Source of the DNA: Neocallimastix lanati (nom. inval.)
Lineage: Eukaryota; Neocallimastigomycota; Neocallimastigomycetes; Neocallimastigales; Neocallimastigaceae
Direction: 5' to 3'
Length of the DNA: 35,000 bases
NCBI GenBank assembly: GCA_016946835.1
Contig: JACVTC010000078.1
Location: forward strand, 492,501 to 527,500
Each line of letters starts with the position of its first letter. The stretch's first letter is position 1. A model generated the notes under the pieces. That model was given only the letters and a program-made list of their open reading frames with translations. It was not told where the DNA came from and did no database searches. Position numbers and translations under genes: made by a program. This document shows positions 29,651 to 35,000 of this stretch, in pieces.

Positions 29651-29892
29651 TGTTAATACATAATTAAATGTAAATCATTAAATTTATCATGCGCATGTAA
29701 ATAATCTCTTTATTCTTGTTTATTCACGTGAAATAATAATATAGTTTATATAAAAATAATTGTTTATTTTATAGACGAAAATTTGCGACTTTCGTCAATA
29801 AGTAATTTTATAATAAATAAATAAATGTATAAATTATTAATAACTAAATAAATTACTTTAATAGATTAAGAGTCTCATCTGTACTCTTAACA
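29651..29892 (+). repeat. Candidate 5' LTR of the copia element, about 242 bp
   Basis: It begins TGTTAA and ends TTAACA, a perfect 6-bp terminal inverted repeat of the TGTT..AACA type usual for copia LTRs, and stands 157 bp before the Gag-Pol start. It contains a GACGAAA/TTTCGTC hairpin (29774-29796) and a TTAAGAGT/ACTCTTAA hairpin at its right end (29866-29890). The other LTR is outside the window, so the limits and target duplication cannot be confirmed. Confidence 0.5.
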
Positions 29893-30049
29893 TTCTCATA
29901 TAATATTGATAAAATAATATAAAATATCTTTATTAAAATAAAATATTAATTAAATAAAATATTAATAAAATTACATAATAAAAACACAAAATAATCTTCT
30001 TAAACCCAAATATATAATAATATTAATTATTAAATTAAAAATCAATTAA
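29893..30049 (+). other. Leader between candidate LTR and Gag-Pol start
   Basis: A 157-bp A/T-rich untranslated leader. A primer binding site should follow the LTR, but I see no convincing complement to a tRNA 3' end or to the initiator-Met tRNA half-molecule used by Drosophila copia. Confidence 0.4.
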
Positions 30050-33000
30050 ATGAGTGATTTTATCCCGTTCAAAAAGGAAGCCATATTGAATGGCAAAAAT
30101 TTTAATATATGGTATGATAATTTAACGGACATATTGGAGAAAGATGACTTAGCTGAATATCTAACTAAAGATATATTGGAAGAAGCCAAAAGGGACAATA
30201 CCAAAAAGGAAGAAGAAATAAAGGAAATCAAGAAAACGAACACAAAAGTCCGTTATATTATTAAAAATACCATAAATTCCAAAATCCATGAAGATATTAT
30301 TGGCATGAACACTCCATATGCCATAATAAATTATCTAAGAGAAGAATACAAATTAAGTGAGAATGACATGACTCAATGGATTAGTAAACTTAAAAATGTC
30401 AAAGCTGAAAAGGAAACAGAAATACCTTCAGCTATTAAGGAAATCTTTAAATTATTTAATGGCATGAACTCCTCCGGAAATATTATCTCCGAAAAAGAAA
30501 AAGTAAAATATTTATTAAGAGCATTACCAAAAAGTTATAAAATGAAATTAACTTTAAATGGTAATGAAACAGCCGAAGAATTAAAAACAACTATAGTAAA
30601 AGATATAAACACCTGGTTATATGTCGATGAACAAACAGATAAAGACCAACGATCATATGATCCAATGGACATCGACTATGCTGGGAAACTTGGATACAAG
30701 AATAGGAAAAATTTAAAAAACAAGAACAATAATAAAAATTTTTCCAAAAAAGGAAATCCAAGTAAACAAAACAACAAAGAAAAATTTAATAATAATAAAT
30801 ATAACAATAATAATAAATACTGCGAAATCTGTGAAAGGAGGGGTCATTCTACCAAAGAATGTAGGTATAATCCAAGAAACCCAAATGGATTATACAATAA
30901 ATACTACATTCAAGATGAACAAAAATTAAATAATTATCACACTAATAATAATTGGCATAATGGAAGACCCATAAGATATATTAATTTAAATGATGAAAAT
31001 AATGAAAATATATCTTATGATGATATAAAGCCAATGTTTTATAAATATTATAATCCTAAAAGCAAAGGAAAATATGTGGATGATGATGATTCAGATGAAT
31101 ATCAAGAATCTGAAAAATCAAATTGTTTCATAAATTATGATAAAGAAGACGTTAAAAATGAAGTTTTAATTAAAAATAATATAATAACACGAGTAGAAAA
31201 TAAATTAAATTTAGCTAATGAAATTTTTATAAATAATATTAATAAAAAGGAAATAAATACAAATAATACAAATGAAATTTTTAATATTAATTACAATAAA
31301 AAAGAAACATCAGAATGGTTATATGATTCAGGTGCTGGTGAACATATAACTAATGATCTAAGTCTGCTTAAAAATTTTAAAAAAGAAAAAATAAAGTTAA
31401 GATGTGCCAATAATACTTATTGCTATTTTGAAGGCCATGGTGAATTTGAATTTACTATTAATAATTATCATTTTAAATTTAACAAAGTATTATATTCAAA
31501 AGAAGTAGCTAAAAATATTATTAGTGGAATAGAATGGGCAAAACAAGATGTTAAAACCTTGACAGAAAAGGATAAACACAATAATATTATCCTCAGAATT
31601 TTAGATAACAATTATAATATTATTGCCACATTCCAAGCTAATAATAACAATGAAGTTAAAATTGTAGTTACTCATTTCAATATTGAAAATGAAAGAAATA
31701 ATAAAAATAATCTTATGGCAATCCAAAATTTTCGGAATGCTGAAGAGTTAACTTGGCATCGACGGCTTGGTCATTTCTACCAAGAAGATTTGAAGAATTA
31801 TCTAAATAATCATGAAATTAACTTAGATAAGTGTGATGATTGCAAAATTGCGAAAATGAAACGCAATCCACACAATAAAACTCCTCCTAGAGCTAAAGAG
31901 ATCTTAGAAGTTATACATTCAGATATTATTGGTCCTATTAACACATCTTATACTGGAAAAAGGTTCATTCTTACTATCTTAGATGAAACTTCTAGAAAAT
32001 CATGGGTTTTTATAATGAAGAGTAAATCAGAAGCTACTGATATTATTATCAATACCTTAAGAATGCTTAATAATAAATATAAGGATCATAAAATTAAAGT
32101 TTTTAAATCGGATAACGCAAAGGAATATAAAAACAAGAAAATTGATTCCTTTTGCAATGAAAATGGAATTGAAAAAGTATTCTCTCCTCCGTATAATCCT
32201 GAAAATAATGGACTATGTGAAAGATTTAATCTTACTATTGTTTCCTGCGCGAAAACCTTGTTATATTGGAGTGGACTTAGTGAAAACTTCTGGGACTTTG
32301 CGATATTATACGCTAACTATATATACAACAAAGTTCCTCATTCTGGAATTCATAACAAAATTCCAGATGAAATATTCTACAAAAACAAAGTAAAAATTAA
32401 TCACATCAAGGTATTCGGTTGTATCACCTTCTATATTGACAGAAGCCAAAATAAATCCAAATTTTCACCTAATTCTAAGAAAGGAATTTTTCTTGGATTT
32501 AGTGAAAAAACTAATAGCTATATTATTATGGATTTCAATGATAATTCAATTCATTATTGTAGAGAAATTTACTGTTTAGAAGATACTCCTGCTAATGTAA
32601 AATTAGCAAACAATAAATCAAATCAATATGGTGATCAGGAATTTCTTACTTTTGATTTTTATTTTTCGAAGAATTTACCAGACTCATCTGGTGGAGAAAA
32701 TCATAAAGCTGGTAACCATAGTAGTAAACCTTCTGAAAATAAATTTAATAACAACAACAAAGAAAATAGCAAAAATACCAAAGAAAATTATTCATCATTA
32801 CCTATCACAAACAATGATGATTTACAAGAAAATTTAAATAAGGACAATTCCCCTAAAAGAGATAAAGGGAAAAGCCCAGAGACTGAGGATTCTAACGATA
32901 CCAATATCAATAATAATATTGGTAAGGACAAAGAAATAAAAATCGCAGAAGAAGAGACCCAAAACTACAAAAATCAAGAAAATTTCAAAAATCATTCTGA

Positions 33001-35000
33001 TGAAAATTTTTCTGATAATAAAAATTTTTCAAAAAATGAAGAAAATTCAATAAACAAAAACAAAAATTTTAATGAAACCTTATCGAATAATAATTCTAAT
33101 CAAGAGAAAAATTTTTCTGAAAATTCAAATATAAATAAGGTTAAAAATTCTAAAACTCAAAATAATAATAAAATTACTGATGAAGAAAAATTTTTTAATA
33201 TTAACGACAAAACCTTATTTAATAAGAAATCCAATAATCAAGGAAAAGTTAATGAACAAACCAATATGTCTTCAAATAAATCTAATATAATTAAAGAAAA
33301 TTTTAATAAAAATTTTTCTGAAACAAATATTAAAAATAATATATCTACCAGTACTACTGATAATATATCTAAATCCAAAAATTTTTCAAACCCAAATTAT
33401 TATAATTTTCCTTCTTCTCCTCAAGAAAATACTATGTTTAATAGAAATAATATTATCTCTTCTTACATCGACAAAAAGTTCCCTTTTAATGGCAGAAGAA
33501 GTGTTAAAGAACTACATATAGATAACCAAAATTCTTTTAATACAAATCCATTCAATAGAATTAATTTACCTCATCATAGGAGCAATTTTCATTTCAAAAA
33601 TAATAAAAATTTTGAAAATGGAAATATTGATTATTTATTTTCAAATAATCCTTTTAAAATTAAGAAAAATAATTATTTACATATTAAAAAACAGTTTAAT
33701 TTTAAAAAACACGGAAGGTCACTTTCGGACGATTTAACACCTTCCCAATCACAAAAATTTCGTAGATCAAACTTTAATTCAAAAATTATTGCTACTTTGG
33801 ATAATTTTGTGCCCCAATCATTTTTCCAAGCCACAAATTGTAAAGACCACGTTCTATGGGAAAAAGCTATGGATAACGAACTGGATAATCTTTATACTAA
33901 TAAAATTATGACTTTTGTGAACAATATTCCAGATGGTAAGAAACCCATTCCTTCCAAATGGGTCTACGCTCTTAAGACTGATGGTCTTGGCCATATTATT
34001 AAACATAAAGCTCGTTTTGTCGCTAAAGGTTTCTCTCAAAAATATGGCATTGATTATGAGTTGACTTTCTCTCCTACCCTTAATATCGATTGTTTAAAAC
34101 TTCTTATCTCCTTAGCTGCTAAATTTAAATGGGACATTCTCCAATTAGATATCAAAGCTGCGTATCTCAACGCGGATTTAGACAAAGATATCTATGTCAA
34201 AATTCCCCCTGGAGATCCTAACTTTGGGAGGGGATATTGGAAATTGAACAAAGCATTATACGGTTTAAAACAATCTGGCCGACAATGGTATAATACCATC
34301 TCTAAATTTTTAATTGAACAAGGAATGGAGCAACTAAAATCTGAAAGTTGCGTTTTTAAGAAAATCGTAAATGGAAAATTAGTCTGTATAATTGGCTTAT
34401 ACGTAGACGATATGATTGTTACTGGAGAAAAGGAAGAAATTAACAAAATCTTCAATAAAATTAAAAACAAATTCAAGATCTCAAAATCTGGTCCAATAGA
34501 CTACTTATTGGGAATTAAAGTTGAAAATAGAAATAACACTTATACATTATCTCAAACACAATTTATAGAAAATATTTTAAAAACATTTAATATCAATAAC
34601 AAAAGACTAAGAAAAACACCATGTGTTGGTGATAATACAATATCAGAAAATAACCAACCATTCAACAAAACAAAATATAAAAGTGCAATTGGTATGTTAA
34701 TTTATTTATCAAAATGTACCAGACCCGACATTGCATTTTCAGTCAACAAAGCTGCCAGAAATTCAGAAAATCCAACAGTATCTGACTGGCACAAAGTTAT
34801 TGCAATATTACAATATTTAAAAAATACCAAAAATTACAAAATTAAATATGATGGCACTGGTAACATTGTAGGTTACACAGATTCAGAATTCGCTGGTGAC
34901 GTTACTGACAGAAAATCAACATCTGGTAATATTATCTTAATGGGAAATAATCCAATATCCTGGACCTCGAAAAAACAGTCAGTTGTCGCCACATCAACAG
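30050..35000 (+). CDS. Ty1/copia Gag-Pol polyprotein, single open frame, 3' end outside the window
   Basis: The ATG at 30050 opens 1650 codons without a stop. Gag (about 1-250) ends in a CCHC knuckle, C258-x2-C261-x4-H266-x4-C271, which binds RNA. Protease has its active site in YDSGAGEH (D426). Integrase has an HHCC zinc site (H570, H575, C595, C598) and a DD35E core D625, D688, E724 (exactly 35 residues between the last two), followed by VFGC and KKGIFLGF. A linker of about 400 residues, Asn/Lys/Phe-rich with repeated NFS/NFN motifs, leads to RT: WEKAMDNELDNL, SKWVYALK, QLDIKAAYLNADL, ALYGLKQSGRQW, and YVDD at 1451-1454. RNase H begins near GYTDSEFAGD, with STSGN and ISWTSKKQS before the edge. 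Gag and Pol are in one frame, as in Drosophila copia, with no Ty1-like frameshift. All catalytic residues in view are present. The RT resembles the decayed relic at 27506-29220, but the two are clearly different lineages. Confidence 0.95.
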   Translation, partial: MSDFIPFKKEAILNGKNFNIWYDNLTDILEKDDLAEYLTKDILEEAKRDNTKKEEEIKEIKKTNTKVRYIIKNTINSKIHEDIIGMNTPYAIINYLREEYKLSENDMTQWISKLKNVKAEKETEIPSAIKEIFKLFNGMNSSGNIISEKEKVKYLLRALPKSYKMKLTLNGNETAEELKTTIVKDINTWLYVDEQTDKDQRSYDPMDIDYAGKLGYKNRKNLKNKNNNKNFSKKGNPSKQNNKEKFNNNKYNNNNKYCEICERRGHSTKECRYNPRNPNGLYNKYYIQDEQKLNNYHTNNNWHNGRPIRYINLNDENNENISYDDIKPMFYKYYNPKSKGKYVDDDDSDEYQESEKSNCFINYDKEDVKNEVLIKNNIITRVENKLNLANEIFINNINKKEINTNNTNEIFNINYNKKETSEWLYDSGAGEHITNDLSLLKNFKKEKIKLRCANNTYCYFEGHGEFEFTINNYHFKFNKVLYSKEVAKNIISGIEWAKQDVKTLTEKDKHNNIILRILDNNYNIIATFQANNNNEVKIVVTHFNIENERNNKNNLMAIQNFRNAEELTWHRRLGHFYQEDLKNYLNNHEINLDKCDDCKIAKMKRNPHNKTPPRAKEILEVIHSDIIGPINTSYTGKRFILTILDETSRKSWVFIMKSKSEATDIIINTLRMLNNKYKDHKIKVFKSDNAKEYKNKKIDSFCNENGIEKVFSPPYNPENNGLCERFNLTIVSCAKTLLYWSGLSENFWDFAILYANYIYNKVPHSGIHNKIPDEIFYKNKVKINHIKVFGCITFYIDRSQNKSKFSPNSKKGIFLGFSEKTNSYIIMDFNDNSIHYCREIYCLEDTPANVKLANNKSNQYGDQEFLTFDFYFSKNLPDSSGGENHKAGNHSSKPSENKFNNNNKENSKNTKENYSSLPITNNDDLQENLNKDNSPKRDKGKSPETEDSNDTNINNNIGKDKEIKIAEEETQNYKNQENFKNHSDENFSDNKNFSKNEENSINKNKNFNETLSNNNSNQEKNFSENSNINKVKNSKTQNNNKITDEEKFFNINDKTLFNKKSNNQGKVNEQTNMSSNKSNIIKENFNKNFSETNIKNNISTSTTDNISKSKNFSNPNYYNFPSSPQENTMFNRNNIISSYIDKKFPFNGRRSVKELHIDNQNSFNTNPFNRINLPHHRSNFHFKNNKNFENGNIDYLFSNNPFKIKKNNYLHIKKQFNFKKHGRSLSDDLTPSQSQKFRRSNFNSKIIATLDNFVPQSFFQATNCKDHVLWEKAMDNELDNLYTNKIMTFVNNIPDGKKPIPSKWVYALKTDGLGHIIKHKARFVAKGFSQKYGIDYELTFSPTLNIDCLKLLISLAAKFKWDILQLDIKAAYLNADLDKDIYVKIPPGDPNFGRGYWKLNKALYGLKQSGRQWYNTISKFLIEQGMEQLKSESCVFKKIVNGKLVCIIGLYVDDMIVTGEKEEINKIFNKIKNKFKISKSGPIDYLLGIKVENRNNTYTLSQTQFIENILKTFNINNKRLRKTPCVGDNTISENNQPFNKTKYKSAIGMLIYLSKCTRPDIAFSVNKAARNSENPTVSDWHKVIAILQYLKNTKNYKIKYDGTGNIVGYTDSEFAGDVTDRKSTSGNIILMGNNPISWTSKKQSVVATST

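Larger units (their letters stand above)
29651..35000 (+). mobile_element. Ty1/copia LTR retrotransposon, apparently intact, cut by the window end
   Basis: It comprises candidate LTR (29651-29892), leader, and one long Gag-Pol frame in the order gag, protease, integrase, reverse transcriptase, RNase H, which defines Ty1/copia (integrase before RT). No stop or shift was found in 4.95 kb, so the insertion looks recent. The last part of RNase H and the 3' LTR lie past 35000. Confidence 0.88.

Noticed and set aside
29893-29930. tRNA primer binding site after the LTR
   Set aside because: No stretch complementary to a tRNA 3' end or to initiator-Met tRNA could be recognised.

Overview
The window is nuclear DNA from a eukaryote with extreme A+T bias and small genes split by short introns that start with GT and end with AG. 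Intergenic DNA is almost pure A/T: long poly(A) and poly(T) runs, (AT)n, (AAAT)n and (AAT)n. The predicted proteins carry long asparagine stretches. A fungal Mss4-type PIP 5-kinase, a Utp5-type ribosome biogenesis protein, MULE remnants and Ty1/copia elements together point to an anaerobic gut fungus (Neocallimastigomycota). That is an inference from composition and family resemblance. A dictyostelid has a similar composition and is the main alternative.

Layout. (1) 1055-2269 (+): four-exon gene for a 215-residue protein with a Utp12-type domain and an acidic tail, lacking the WD40 part expected of Utp5/WDR43. (2) 4117-7410 (-): seven-exon, 737-residue phosphatidylinositol-4-phosphate 5-kinase. 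Genes 1 and 2 are convergent. (3) 9850-10590 (+): decayed copia integrase fragment, running into a block of about 40% G+C (10600-10985) that ends in a poly(A) tail. This is the most anomalous DNA in the window. (4) 10986-15015: a 4 kb A/T desert. (5) 15016-20633 (+): three-exon, 1767-residue Asn-rich protein kinase. (6) 22055-24298 (-): four-exon, 570-residue protein with a conserved helical N-terminus and an Asn-rich tail, including a 14-nt micro-exon; it is convergent with the kinase. (7) 24.3-35 kb is a transposon graveyard: a MULE transposase relic (26530-27065, -), a broken copia RT/RNase H relic (27506-29220, -) with a giant (AAT)n tract, and a copia element (+) whose Gag-Pol frame is open from 30050 to the window edge.

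The host genes belong to separate cell functions (ribosome biogenesis, phosphoinositide signalling, protein phosphorylation, probable gene regulation). I see no sign that they form a cluster or pathway. I found no tRNA, rRNA, CRISPR array, operon or convincing new multi-gene system. The features most worth following up are the G+C-richer poly(A)-tailed block, the stand-alone Utp12 protein, the unusual kinase (altered HRD motif, 300-residue insert, cysteine cluster), the 14-nt exon, and the apparently intact copia element with a hairpin-ended LTR.

Exon joints were worked out by hand from GT/AG sites, reading frame and remembered family resemblance. No alignment or database search was run.
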